DNA from: Rhizophagus clarus
Lineage: Eukaryota; Glomeromycota; Glomeromycetes; Glomerales; Glomeraceae
Length of the DNA stretch: 64,000 nucleotides
Reading direction: 5' to 3'
NCBI GenBank assembly: GCA_015698045.1
Contig: BLAL01000022.1
Coordinates: forward strand, 124,001 to 188,000
This document shows positions 1 to 10,732 of this stretch, piece by piece (within the stretch, counting starts at the first letter, position 1; each line of letters begins with the position of its first letter). The notes beneath the pieces were generated by a model. The model was given only the letters and a program-made list of their open reading frames with translations, had not been told where the DNA came from and made no database searches. Both the position numbers and the translations under genes were made by a program.

Positions 1-2
1 AT

Positions 3-944
3 ATTCAAGTAATAGAGCCGGCCGCTAGAAGGATACGAATTTCTGAAAGTGATAATAATAATGTAGTTGGCTACAAAGTATCTTTTATATCTCCAACAAA
101 TCAACTTGATCCTAATATCATTAAAATAGGATATGAGATTAGAAGATTTTTACCTTTAATTCAAAAAGTTCCTGAAATTGTACCGATATTCAATAATTAT
201 GGAACTAATTATCGACAAATAAGAGAATCACTTCTTAAATATCTTGAAGGATTAAAAGATGATAATCAATTTGATTATAACAAATTTCCATTTTGTAAAT
301 GACCTAATTTAGAAGATTTTACTTTAAATAATATAAACTCGATTAGCAACGAACAAGTCACTACTCAAAATTTCTTATCATATCAAAAATCTGCATTTGT
401 ACCTATAATTCCATGTCCAAATATAATGAAATTTCTAAACTCTCTGAAACAGAGGCAAATAATAAGAAATGTGAGGTGAATATTTATAATATTAAATTGT
501 TTTATTTAAAAAAACTTTGGTTAACTTGGTTTCTATAAATAGGCTATAGAAAAATTAAATAATCACATGTTCCATTGTGCCAAAGGATCTGGAGTTTCGA
601 AAGATGTAATTGAAATTGAACGAAGATGAAAATTATGTTTTGTGATTGAATTTTAGCGTAGCTATATGAAATTAGAAGATTTTTGTTATCATAATTTCCC
701 AAGAAAAAAGGGAAAACGTGCATCATCAAAAGCACGTGAAGTTATTGAAAAGTTTATGGAAAATATAAAAGAAGAATTTGTTATAAGGGAGTTTAACCGA
801 ATAAAAACTGTGGTGCCACATGTGACATCATTTATGAAAGAAATTAATTATGAATGGAAGATAGTTGATCTTCCTGAAGAGCTTAAGTATGGATTTTTTG
901 AAACAAAGATTATCAAATCATTAAAGAAAATGAAAAGCAATTAA
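3..944 (+). pseudogene. Unidentified coding remnant
   Basis: I do not recognise this gene. A frame open from the window edge (residues IQVIEPAARRIRISESD...) runs to a TGA at 299-301 and stays open in the same frame to about 481. Coding-like sequence resumes at about 543-658 with a histidine/cysteine cluster (HMFHC) that faintly recalls a BED zinc finger. It continues after a TAG as the 92-residue lysine-rich frame at 666-944 (MKLEDFCYHNFPRKKGK...). The TAG at 656-658 could be a 3' splice site (tttttag-like context), so an intron is possible. The protein is hydrophilic with no membrane segment. The 5' part lies outside the window. It may be a broken gene or an element-encoded protein; function is unknown. 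Confidence 0.35.
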
Positions 945-1201
945 CTAGAGCACAAAAACGTAAGCAAAATAATGATGGAAAAAAAAAACTAAACAAAAAA
1001 AATTAGTTATGATATTCAGTTAGAAAAATGAATTGCTGTAAATAGATAATATATCAAAAATAGAAGACTTTAAAATTTTTAGAGCTATGTGAAATTTATT
1101 AATAAAATTCATAAAATTCGGAAATAGATCAATAGAAACTATTTTATTTATTGCTATTTATTCAAAATTTTGCTTTTATAAAAAAATTACTAAAAGTATA
1201 A

Positions 1202-4200
1202 TTATAAATTTTCAATCTTAGAATCATCAGCTTCATTTTCTCTATCTAGAATATAATATTTTGAATTTACCTTCATGAATGCTACGCAGTGGTCAATACA
1301 TCTAATGTCAATAAATTCAAATAAACCAAATTTGTTAAAATATTTACAATTATACTTGTCAATAATAATTTTTGATACACTCTGTATATATGCTAGCATT
1401 TTAATTTTACCATTATAATTATGTATCAAAAAATAAATTACTTTTGCATACATATTAGTGTATATAAATTCTGGAAGAACATTTGATCGATGTGCATATT
1501 TGTCAATAGTACGACGTGCCTATAATATAAAATAAGTAAGTTTTTATAATAATAATAAACATATAAATTATATAAACATCTTACCTGGATTGAATAATTA
1601 TTTCTTGAATTTGGTTTATTTTGTTTAATTCATTCACTACTAATTGTGTGACCATCTCTTGTTAAAAGCCTACCATATTTAATGCCATGCAATTCTATAT
1701 TCTATAAAAAAATTTATAGATTAAGAAATAATTACTATAATTATAAAATATTATGTATATCAAAAATTTACCTTATTAGAATAAAATTTCTGTAAAGCTT
1801 TTGATTCTTTTTCGTTAAGTATATAATCACATGATGGCCAATAAAATTCTTCATCATAATCTTCAACTGCTCCATAAACTTGTTTGAGTGTCCATTTTTT
1901 TTGACATTCAGAATTTGATATTATTGATTTTCCTTCTTTAGTGTATTGTAAATGATTAAGTTGATCTAATAATGTTAAATTGTTTGATAGACTAGTATAT
2001 GGACGTAATTTTGAATATACCATTGGTATTAATATTCCACATAACCGCTCCATAGGGAATTGCCAATATGCCCAACATGGTCCTGAATATTCAATATTTT
2101 CACTAATATGTAAAAGGTAATGAAAGCAAATTCTGTATGCAGAAAGACGCTCTTGATCCTGTTTAAAATATTCACTATAAAATACCAAGTAAAGTAATAA
2201 TATTATTACTATTATTATATTTAAAAAATTAAAAATTGGTTATTAATTTAGTTGATTTATATTACTTACTTTTCATAATAATTATAAAACGTTATTAATG
2301 AACATTTAATTTCTTGAAGATCATCATTTGATATCACATATTTCAAAGAAAGTTTAACTGCTTTTACATAATTAATCCATCCATTTATATGTCTAATAAT
2401 TATTGTACAAAGCTTATTATAATATTTGTAATATAAAATTTTAAATGTAAACATGTAAATAAACTTACTTATCGATAAAAATATCTTTCAAAAGTGGAAC
2501 TGAAAATAATTCAATCCAGTTTCGCCATTTAACAGCTTTAAAACCAGTATGGTACTTTAATATATCTCTAGGAGCACGTCCGAATTCAAGAGGAAGGCAT
2601 GTTTGGCTTTCTTTTATCAATTTTCCAATATATTCTAATTCTTTTTTCGTTAAATTATAAGAGTTTTCATTATATTTATTATCCTTAAAAAATCCTTCAG
2701 ACCAATGTAAATACATAAGCGGAGCTATATTCTCGAAATACAGATGCATTATATCTGTAGGGAAGGACCAAGAAAATTCAATTCCTTTTAATTTAAACAA
2801 TAAATTTGCACCTTTGATTCCTAAAATATAATTATTCAATTAGTGATATATTTTTCTATAATTAATCTTAATAAAAAAAAACTATTTTACCTGTATTTTT
2901 TATAATTGACTCTTTTTTTGATTTATCAGTTTCCATTAATAATTGATTGATAGTGTCTTCTGCTTCTTCATGTGTTTTAAGTACTAAGTTTCCATGCTGT
3001 TTATTTAATGGAAAATATATGTGATGATTCTTTATATGACATGTTCCAAGTAAATTACAAAATCTGTAGCCTTTATATGCATTATGTCCAACTAGGTTAA
3101 GACATTTGCTTATTGCAAGTATATCACCGGTGCAATGAGTAATATATGCTTTTAATAGAAATTGCTGCTGTGTGTATCCATTAAAACACAAAATACCCTC
3201 TAATTATATAAATAATAATAGTATGTCAATATTATAAAATTAAAATTCATATGTAAAAATAATAAAATTTATATACCTTCGAGTACTTGTAATTCATTTA
3301 TAATGGGTTGAAGAAATGTACTCATATCCTTAGGAGCATTCGGACCTGAAATTACCATTGTAATAAGTAAATTTTCTTTTTTAGCTCTTATTTCAGGACT
3401 TAAATTATTATTTATAAGTAAAATAACCCAACAATCGTTTGTCTTATGTTTAAATATTTGAAATCCATCAAGGGACAGCGAAAGTACTATATCTGTTGGA
3501 TTTGCAAACAGTCCACTTTCAACTAATTTTTTGTATAGTCTTATTATAAAATAAAATATTATTCGTGGTAATAAATAATAAGTTTAAATATAAATTTAAT
3601 AATTACTTACTTTCCATCATAGATGTCATCATAATTACCATTATCATTTGATATTGTCGTAGTATATTCATATCTCATATGGGCTGATTTGTTCACTCTG
3701 CATTAAAAAGAGTTATTAAATTGATTTTCACAGTTTTCGTTACTCAAAATTGTTTTGTAATACCAAAAAATCATCTGATTGATGATCACTTGATTAAATA
3801 ATAAGTTGAACAAAAATTTACATTTGCAAAACTTAAATTATTAAATGTAAAAGAAACGTGAAAAAACCCATTTCTCATATATATGGAATTTTTAACATAT
3901 ATTATTAAAAAGTAAGTATATTTTAATAAAATATAAAGTAAAATAAAAATTTATATAGTCTTAGTAGCTATAAATATTTATGAAAGTGTAATAAAAACAT
4001 CATATAAAAGATGTATTATAATAGATATTTTTAAACAATAAAATAATTATTTTATGTCAGAGTTTGTATTACTATCTTTAAACGCAAATATATCAAGATT
4101 TACTGATCCGTTTTCTATAATTTTAGCTTGTTGGAAAGCCCTTGTTCTGGACTTTATAGACGAAAAAAGAGCTTGCCGATTGGATCATTAGATCCGGAGA

Positions 4201-5706
4201 TATTTACATTTAAAGTTGAGGTACGAATTTTTTAACATGTTTAAATGCAAATATCTTGGGATCCACTGATCCGTTTTTTAAAAATTTAGGCTCTTTGGAA
4301 AGCCCTTGATCTGGACTATATGAGCGAAAAAAGAGCTTGCCGATTGGATCATTGGATCTGGAGATATTTACGTTTAAAGTTGAGATACGAATTTTTAACA
4401 TACTGTATATAGTAAATGCTAAGATTTATATTAATTTAAAAGAAATATTTACCAAATTATAGTATAATAACATTAAATAAAATTTTTTAATATTCACCCT
4501 CAATTTACTGTATATTGTATAGTATTTTGTATAATAAAAATGTAACAAAATCAATATTTTAATTAAAGGTGGTCAAATCAGCCCATATATATATAAAAAT
4601 TCTTTTGCTCTTTTTGAATTACTAAACTGAATTTTTAGTCGTTCTATAAGAGAGAAAAAGTTTGTAATATTAACTGGTTTATTATTTGAATCAAATCTTG
4701 ATTCAAAACATAGAGGACATTCCCTAAGTAAATGATAATCGCCAGTAAATGCAATACAACTATTCTTACAGGTATCTATTCTAATAGGCGATAAACTGAC
4801 AGATTGATGAAGTTTCTTTTGTAATTTATATAGAGATATTGAAAGACTAATATTACTTAATACAGAATTAAATGCAGTATCTGTTAATCCATGTTTCACT
4901 TTTGTTTCTAATAATTTCATACCAATAGAAACGTCTATATAAAATTATAATTAATTAAGTTAATTATTAAATTTATTTACATAAATTATTATATTTACCT
5001 TTATCATTAATATTTTCATGATTAATATTGTCATTTTCTTCATAAGAATCATAATCATAATTATCACTCTCACTTTCCGTATTATTAAAATCAATTATTA
5101 CTCTATTTTCACCTTTGATTTCTTCCATATTTTTAGAATTTTCAATATCAGCATTTACTTCTAAATTCTCAGTATTATTAAAATTATATATCGATTCATT
5201 GTCATCTAGATTTCCATTATCTTCAACATCAGTAATTATAATATCTTTAGTATTATCAATATAAGAATAAGTACTATTATCAATTTCTTTTAAATTTCTG
5301 GTATTTTCTTCATTATTATCACTTTAATTTTATTTTAATTAATGGAAATATGAGAAAGAGTGTAAGGATAAAAAAGGGCAATTAAAATCTAATTTAAAAA
5401 AATAAAAATATATAATGCAATAACAAAATTATATTTATAAATATACCTATAATTATCTTCTTTATATTCGTCCTCTAATATATCATCCGAATTTGTTGTA
5501 TTCTCACTATTATAATTTTCATCCTCTAATATATCCTCCGAATTTGCTGTATTCTCACTATCATCACTTGTAATTTCGTTATTAGCGTCTAAAAGCTTTT
5601 TTTACTTTATTAGATGATTTCTATATGTTTTTCTATTTAAAAGAAACAACCCTTTTTTATCTGTAGAATTTCGTTTGCATCTATTACATTCACAAAAATA
5701 TTCCAT
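1202..5706 (-). pseudogene. Tnp2-type (CACTA/EnSpm) transposase, multi-exon, decayed
   Basis: This is a transposase of the Tnp2 (Transposase_21/DUF4218) class used by CACTA elements. Read on the minus strand it starts near 5706 (MEYFCECNRCKR) with an acidic low-complexity leader. Then comes a cysteine-rich exon at 4573-4920 (CKNSCIAFTGDY, CPLC), typical of these proteins. Next is the catalytic-type block around 3.3-3.6 kb (LSLSLDGFQIFK, MVISGPNAP), a block at 2868-3191 (CTGDILAISKC), then 2465-2839 and 1760-2188 (YSGPCWAYWQFPMERLCG, the DUF4218 signature). The C-terminal exon is 1202-1453. Pieces are separated by short AT-rich introns. In-frame stops (a TAA in the leader near 5606 and a TGA at 1630-1632, within SSE-stop-IKQNK) suggest an inactive copy. 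I could not find its terminal repeats. A tandem repeat sits inside it at 4077-4402. Confidence 0.75.
4077..4402. repeat. Two tandem ~160-bp units with inverted ends
   Basis: Two head-to-tail copies (about 4077-4236 and 4237-4402) share the same order of blocks: TTTAAACGCAAATAT, ACTGATCCG, GGAAAGCCCTTG, AAAAAAGAGCTTGCCGATTG and GATATTTACxTTTAAAG. Each unit begins with CTTTAAACGCAAATAT and ends with its near reverse complement, so each looks like a small foldback or MITE-type module duplicated in tandem. They lie in a non-coding interval of the Tnp2 gene. Confidence 0.75.
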
Positions 5707-6195
5707 CTTTTTATTTCTAAAAATTGAATATAAAATAAAACTTAATTTCACAATTTGTGATCCTCTACTTTAGATTACACAATGATGTAACGTATACCTG
5801 ACTAAGCATATAACTATACCCGTATAGCACTGACTAAAAGATCCCCTTTTCAGCATACCCCCATTATACTATACCCGAGTATTTTATTGAGTTTAAAAAA
5901 ATTTTTTTTGATTCAGACCCAGGTATAATTCAATTTTTAAATTAGATAAATTGATATAGACCTGGGTATATTACAATTGACCAATAAACTGCCTTGCTCA
6001 ATTTAGCCAATAAACTTTGTACTTAATTAACCAATGAAGTGCGTTACTTTAATCAATATTGCAATAATCATAAACTTTTTAATGAATATCAGATATACGA
6101 AGTAAAATGTTAATTCTAAAAATAGTTTTATTTTCATAATATTTTATTACAATAATATGTGTGAAACTTTAGTGTTTGGTAATGGATTGAAATTA

Positions 6196-7703
6196 TTAAC
6201 TCCAGTCTTGAATTACAGTTTGTTCTTCATTCTCTTCATAATAGTTATCTTTTAATTCACTTTTATCATCTTCCAATTCATTTCTGTCATTACCTTCTGA
6301 TTCACTTTCATTTTCTTTATCATTGTTTTCGCCATCCTCTTCAACTTCTCTTCCCAAATTTTCTCTATTGATCTTACTTTCTAGTTGATTAAAATCAAAA
6401 ATTAAAGTATCTTCTGTTCCATCAGTAGCATTCGAAATGCCACAACATTTGAATGATTGTCTAATCATGCTGGTATCAATAGCGTCCCAACCTTCCTTTA
6501 CCCAGCTTGCTACGAGTGAGTAAGATGGTCTTTTGATTTTTCCGGATGATGTGTAATCTTTGATGGCTTTGCTCATCCAATTATTATAAAGATTTCGTAC
6601 CTAATTTAAAAGTTAGCTTAAATTATTTATTTAAAAAGCTGAAGTGAATTAATTACAAGTGGATTAATTACCTTTGCTTTAAAAGACCTATTTAGAGATA
6701 CATCAAGCGGTTGTAAACGAGAAGTTAGTCCACCTGGAATAACTGCTAAATCAGTTTTCTTTTCACAGAACCTTTGCTTTACAACATCAGTTTTGTGTGC
6801 AGAAAAGGAATCCAATACCAAAAAAGACCTTGGATTATTGTTTTGGCTTGCACGTCTTGTCCAAACATTTTCTATCCACCAAGTCATCTCGCTTTCATTC
6901 ATCCAACCTTCAGGATTAGTACGAATTATTACACTATCAGAAAACACCTCTCACAGAATATTTTTAAGTTTAAAAATAATAACTGGTGGAAGTTTTGTCC
7001 CATCAGCCATACAAGCCAAAACAACAGTAAAGTTTGAACATTCATGTCCAGTTGATAAAATTGAAACAGTTTTAATACCTGACTGTTCAATTGTATTATT
7101 ACTTGGTAAATTAAACGCCATTGGCGTTTCATCCATGTTTCCAATTAAAGATAATGGATAATTGTGTTCATTTCTACAATATAAAATATATGATAGGAAG
7201 TTGCCTTGCTGTTCTACATAATCTTCTGGAAGACGCTGAGCAACTGTTGTTTTCCTTTTATTAACCAGTTTATGACGAGACATAAAACCATCAACCCACT
7301 TTTGCGAAAATTTAGCATTTTTTATGTCTGGATAATTGGCTTGGTATGATTCTTTTTTAGCTAATAAATGTGCTTTAACCTATACCATATAACGAGTTAC
7401 TGTTTTTAATTGACTTCGCGCTTCTTTAACCTATTCTATAAGTTCAGCTTCAAGATATGGATATTTTGGACGTGCATCTGTATTTAACCTTTGAGTATAA
7501 AAAGCTGCGTTCAAAAGCTTTTCTTTATTATTGATCCATTCACAAAGTTGTTTTGGCTGAATATTAAATTTATCTGCTGTTGATCGTTTACTATGGCCAC
7601 TTTCATAATACATAATTATCATTAATTTTTCTCTCGCTGACCAGTGCCAGTTTCTCTTGCTTATGACCCTAGCACAACGTATTCCAAAATTCCCACGAGC
7701 CAT
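6196..7703 (-). pseudogene. pogo transposase (CENP-B/DDE superfamily endonuclease)
   Basis: Cut-and-paste transposase. I place the start at 7703 (MARGNFGIRCARV) because the helix-turn-helix region follows directly (STADKFNIQPKQLCEWI). A second DNA-binding region follows, then a DDE_1 core with the expected acidic residues: D in LIGNMDETPMAF, D in FLVLDSFSAHKT and D in LTSRLQPLDVSLN. A 71-bp GT..AG intron (6601-6671) joins FKAKV to RNLYNNWMSK; the tail is highly acidic. Three in-frame stops interrupt an otherwise continuous frame: TAG 7431-7433 (family usually has Trp: ELIEWVKE), TAG 7380-7382 (usually Gln: MIQVKA) and TGA 6951-6953. All three can be explained by single C-to-T or G-to-A changes, so the copy is young but dead as read. 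Confidence 0.88.
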
Positions 7704-7807
7704 CTTTATTAAAGAAAAATTTTGGTAATAAAACAAGATAAAAGGACACGAAAAAAGTAGTGAAAAAATTTTCAACTATATCTTTATTTATAATTATTTT
7801 ATTGAAT

Positions 7808-8016
7808 GATCAAAAACTAATAAAAGTATCTGTAGCTCTAAATATTGCCAAATCAGTTACTAATGAACACGATTATTATAATAAAAAGGACAATTTACAA
7901 GTTAAAATAATGAAATGAACAAAAGCTAATAGAAGCATCCTGCAGTTCTAAATATTACCAAATCAGTTATTAATGAATGCAATAATTATAATAAAAGGAC
8001 AATCTACAAGTTAAAT
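7808..8016. repeat. Tandem ~100-bp duplication in the pogo 5' region
   Basis: Two diverged copies (about 7808-7905 and 7917-8015) share CTCTAAATATT, CCAAATCAGTTA, TAATGAA and TTATAATAAAA blocks in the same order. They lie between the transposase start and the right inverted end, where subterminal transposase-binding repeats would be expected. Confidence 0.7.
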
Positions 8017-8334
8017 TACGCAAATGAAATGGAGTACTAGTATATTGCAATTTTCCATTAACGAAATGAAATATATTACAGTTTTCCAGAATATAAAAAT
8101 AGCGATTCTCCAAACAATCGTTCAGATTGTTCAGTATGACGATATATATACCTATATTTGAGATTGGCTGTGTAGCAATACTCCTTACGATATACCCCCA
8201 TTATATAATATTCTCGTGATAAAATACCCTTCTGCCTAATATACCCTGTACTTCATAAAATACCCACGGGTATAATTCAATTTTTAAATCAGGTAAATTG
8301 ATTTAGACCGGGGTATTTTAGTCAGTGCTATACG

Positions 8335-8880
8335 GTAATACTATCGGCTATGATAATGAAATTTGTTTAATAATTTAAAAAATCATTTAGGTTAACGCTA
8401 AAATAGAAAATTACAAAATTTACTACTCAATTGTACAAATTTTTTACATTAGATTTTTTTTAACATATAAAAAAATCTTGTTCATTTTCCAAAATGTCAA
8501 ATTCCACAAATTCAAAACAATATAAATTTGAATGTAATTAAAAAAAAAGGACGGTTAGGATCAAATGGTAAAGAAAATTCTTGCCCTGCCAATATTAATT
8601 TCTCTGTTCTCTTATCTAAATTATAATAATAAATCAATCTAATTTATTATTAATATCTTAAAATCAAATTCAAAATTCTTCATTCTCTAATTATTGTTTT
8701 TAAAATAAATAAGATTTAAATTTCCATATTAAAACTTGATTATTAAAATATTTTAATCCAAGAGTGACACAAATAAATGAATCCACCTTGACATTTTCTT
8801 TGGCAAAAAATAAATGATAAATTTATTAGATAGTACAAAATTAGGATGTGATCTATTTTTCGATTTATATTTATTTTAAA
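8335..8880. other. AT-rich spacer, nothing recognised
   Basis: About 550 bp of AT-rich sequence between the pogo element and the TPR fragment. I see no open frame, RNA gene or clear repeat. Confidence 0.5.
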
Positions 8881-9027
8881 GGGGCATTAGCTGATTTTAC
8901 TGCAGCTTCAGAGAAAAGACAAAAATCTTCGATCTATGCTAGAAAAGCGGAAATATACAAAATATTAAGACAATATGATAATGCTTTAAATGATTTACAT
9001 ACAGCATTAAAAATTAATAAAGTATAA
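8881..9027 (+). pseudogene. TPR-repeat exon fragment
   Basis: Forty-eight codons open from 8881, immediately after a possible 3' splice site (ATTTTAAAG), to the TAA at 9025-9027. The sequence contains AEIYKILRQYDNALNDLHTAL, which fits the tetratricopeptide helix pair (alanine/glycine, tyrosine and A-x-x-D positions). TPR genes are numerous in glomeromycotan fungi, often fused to kinases. No upstream or downstream exon is visible, so this is either a lone exon of a decayed gene or a fragment moved by a transposon. Confidence 0.5.
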
Positions 9028-9630
9028 AAAAAATGTATAAAAAAATGTACATTTAAAATAAAAATATAAAAAAGGTTAATTAAGGGATGAGTTAATAAAT
9101 TGTAATGAATCACTAATGAATAAATTCTAGAAAATTTTAAAAAAGAAAAGGTAATAAATATAAAAAAAAACAAGAAATAGAAAAGTAAAAAATAATGTGT
9201 TTTTGTTTGTAAGTCATTTGAAAAACCAGACTGAATCCCATTAGAAGTTTGGCGGAAAGCTCCTGTAAACAACTGCAGTTCATCATTACCAATAATTGTC
9301 AATAGAATCAATGAGTGTCACAAGAATGGCAACTTCCAAATTCAAAAAATATAAATAATATTCTCTGACTTAAACAAAGATTCTATATTTTTTGGCCTGG
9401 AATTCCATCTGACTAAATTATTCTTGTTTATAATTTTGCTCCATTTGAATTTACCATAGAAGCCAGGCAGGGAAAACCCTTATAGGCCACTATCTTTTAA
9501 ACAAATGGCTACATGTTTTTGACACATGATAACCTGTTTATTTTTTGGATGGGTAAACATGGCCTAAAACCCATTAATTAGCAGAATAAACCTACAACCC
9601 ATGGATGGGTTAGGGTTAGGGTTGTAAATT
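9028..9630. other. Spacer with a short telomere-like tract
   Basis: Non-coding. The only feature seen is GGGTTAGGGTTAGGGTT at 9607-9623, a little under three units of the TTAGGG fungal telomere repeat. About 100 bp upstream sit two copies of an ACCCAT/ATGGGT-type word. Confidence 0.5.
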
Positions 9631-10262
9631 ATGCGCCAAAGTGCAGAACAATGTAGTAAATCTTACAAACTTAGTGTAGCATCTGCCCTAGCTAAAAAAT
9701 TAAAAACAAAAATAAACTGGCTTACCGGTAGAAACGCTCATGCATTTGCATTTTGCAAAACTGATACTTCATTTTATATGGATTTGGTTCATGTTACAAT
9801 TTGTTCCAAATTTATGAATTGGTGTCGTTACCATATTACAATATTCCTAATATTGAAGCAACTGTGTGGAATTGCGGAAATCTAGCTGTTTTTGGCAATG
9901 AAAATTTTGTATTCATTTACCAATTAAATTTTATTTGACTTGGCTAAAAAAATGTACGGGAATTTGGTTGGAAAATATGATATTATGATTTAAAAATATT
10001 TGATCGTGTTCCTGTTTTATTTATTGTAGCTAAGAATAAAGCTAGTTTGCAACACCTATCGCATTTGGTATGATATATACAAATTTATATGTAAAATAAA
10101 GAAAATAATATCAGCTATGAAAAATAATATTCCGTGTACTTAATTAAAGTGGTGACCGTTTGTTCAAATGCACACTTATGGAAACCTGTTGCTATGATTG
10201 ATAACAGATAAGCAAAAATTAAGTGCAGACAAGTTATTACGTGAAACTATACTTGGTTAGGA
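9631..10262 (+). pseudogene. Unrecognised coding scraps
   Basis: An 84-codon frame from 9631 (MRQSAEQCSKSYKLSVASALAKK...) is followed in another frame by ATVWNCGNLAVFGNENFVF (about 9850-9910). Further short coding-like pieces follow near 9990-10070 (DRVPVLFIVAKNKASLQHL) and 10150-10210. The pieces look like one protein broken by shifts or introns, but I cannot assign a family. Treat it as a hypothetical broken gene. Confidence 0.3.
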
Positions 10263-10732
10263 ATAGTATAATATTACATAACAAATATATAACCGTGATG
10301 ATTGTAACATTGTTATAGTGCTAGAATTTTCAAAAATTCTAATATCATTTTTAATATAGTAGATAAAATATTATTAATTAAATTTTTTAAAAATATTGAT
10401 ATTTAAAAAGTTAATATAATACAATCAAGAATGTAAAGTTTGAACCGATCCTTTTCGTCCACTAAAACTGGATCAGAAAGATAAAAAATGTGCTCTTTCA
10501 AAGGTTACTGTAAAACCAGGGAACCTAGCAGAATTTTAAATCAAAACACACCATTTATTCAAAAAAAGAAAACTAGTCAAATTCGCAAAATTAAATGTCG
10601 GTGGTAAAAATAATTTTTTTTTATTTAATATATATATGTAGCAGTCTAGCAGATCTGGATAGACATTCAGGTTTCACAACGCATAACAAGATCAAAAACA
10701 CGAAATTACAATTTTTTTTTTCTTAGTAAATA
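10263..10732. other. AT-rich upstream region of the TERT gene
   Basis: Non-coding; presumably contains the promoter of the gene starting at 10733. I see no defined motif beyond AT-rich stretches. Confidence 0.4.

Larger units (their letters stand above)
5821..8334 (-). mobile_element. pogo/Tigger-like DNA transposon, 2.5 kb
   Basis: Perfect 19-bp inverted ends, CGTATAGCACTGACTAAAA at 5821-5839 and its reverse complement at 8316-8334, bracket a single transposase gene. The TA pairs inside these ends fit the TA target used by Tc1/mariner/pogo elements, so the true tip may begin at GCACTGAC. Inside each end is an imperfect palindrome in the same orientation (about 5924-5980 and 8262-8316; core GGTATAATTCAATTTTTAAA, with ACCCAGG/CCTGGGT-type arms on the left). 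A tandem duplication lies 5' of the gene at 7808-8016. The element looks complete in structure, but its gene carries three stops. Confidence 0.85.

Noticed and set aside
6774-7161. Plus-strand frames opposite the pogo transposase
   Set aside because: Antisense shadows; the minus strand holds the DDE motifs.
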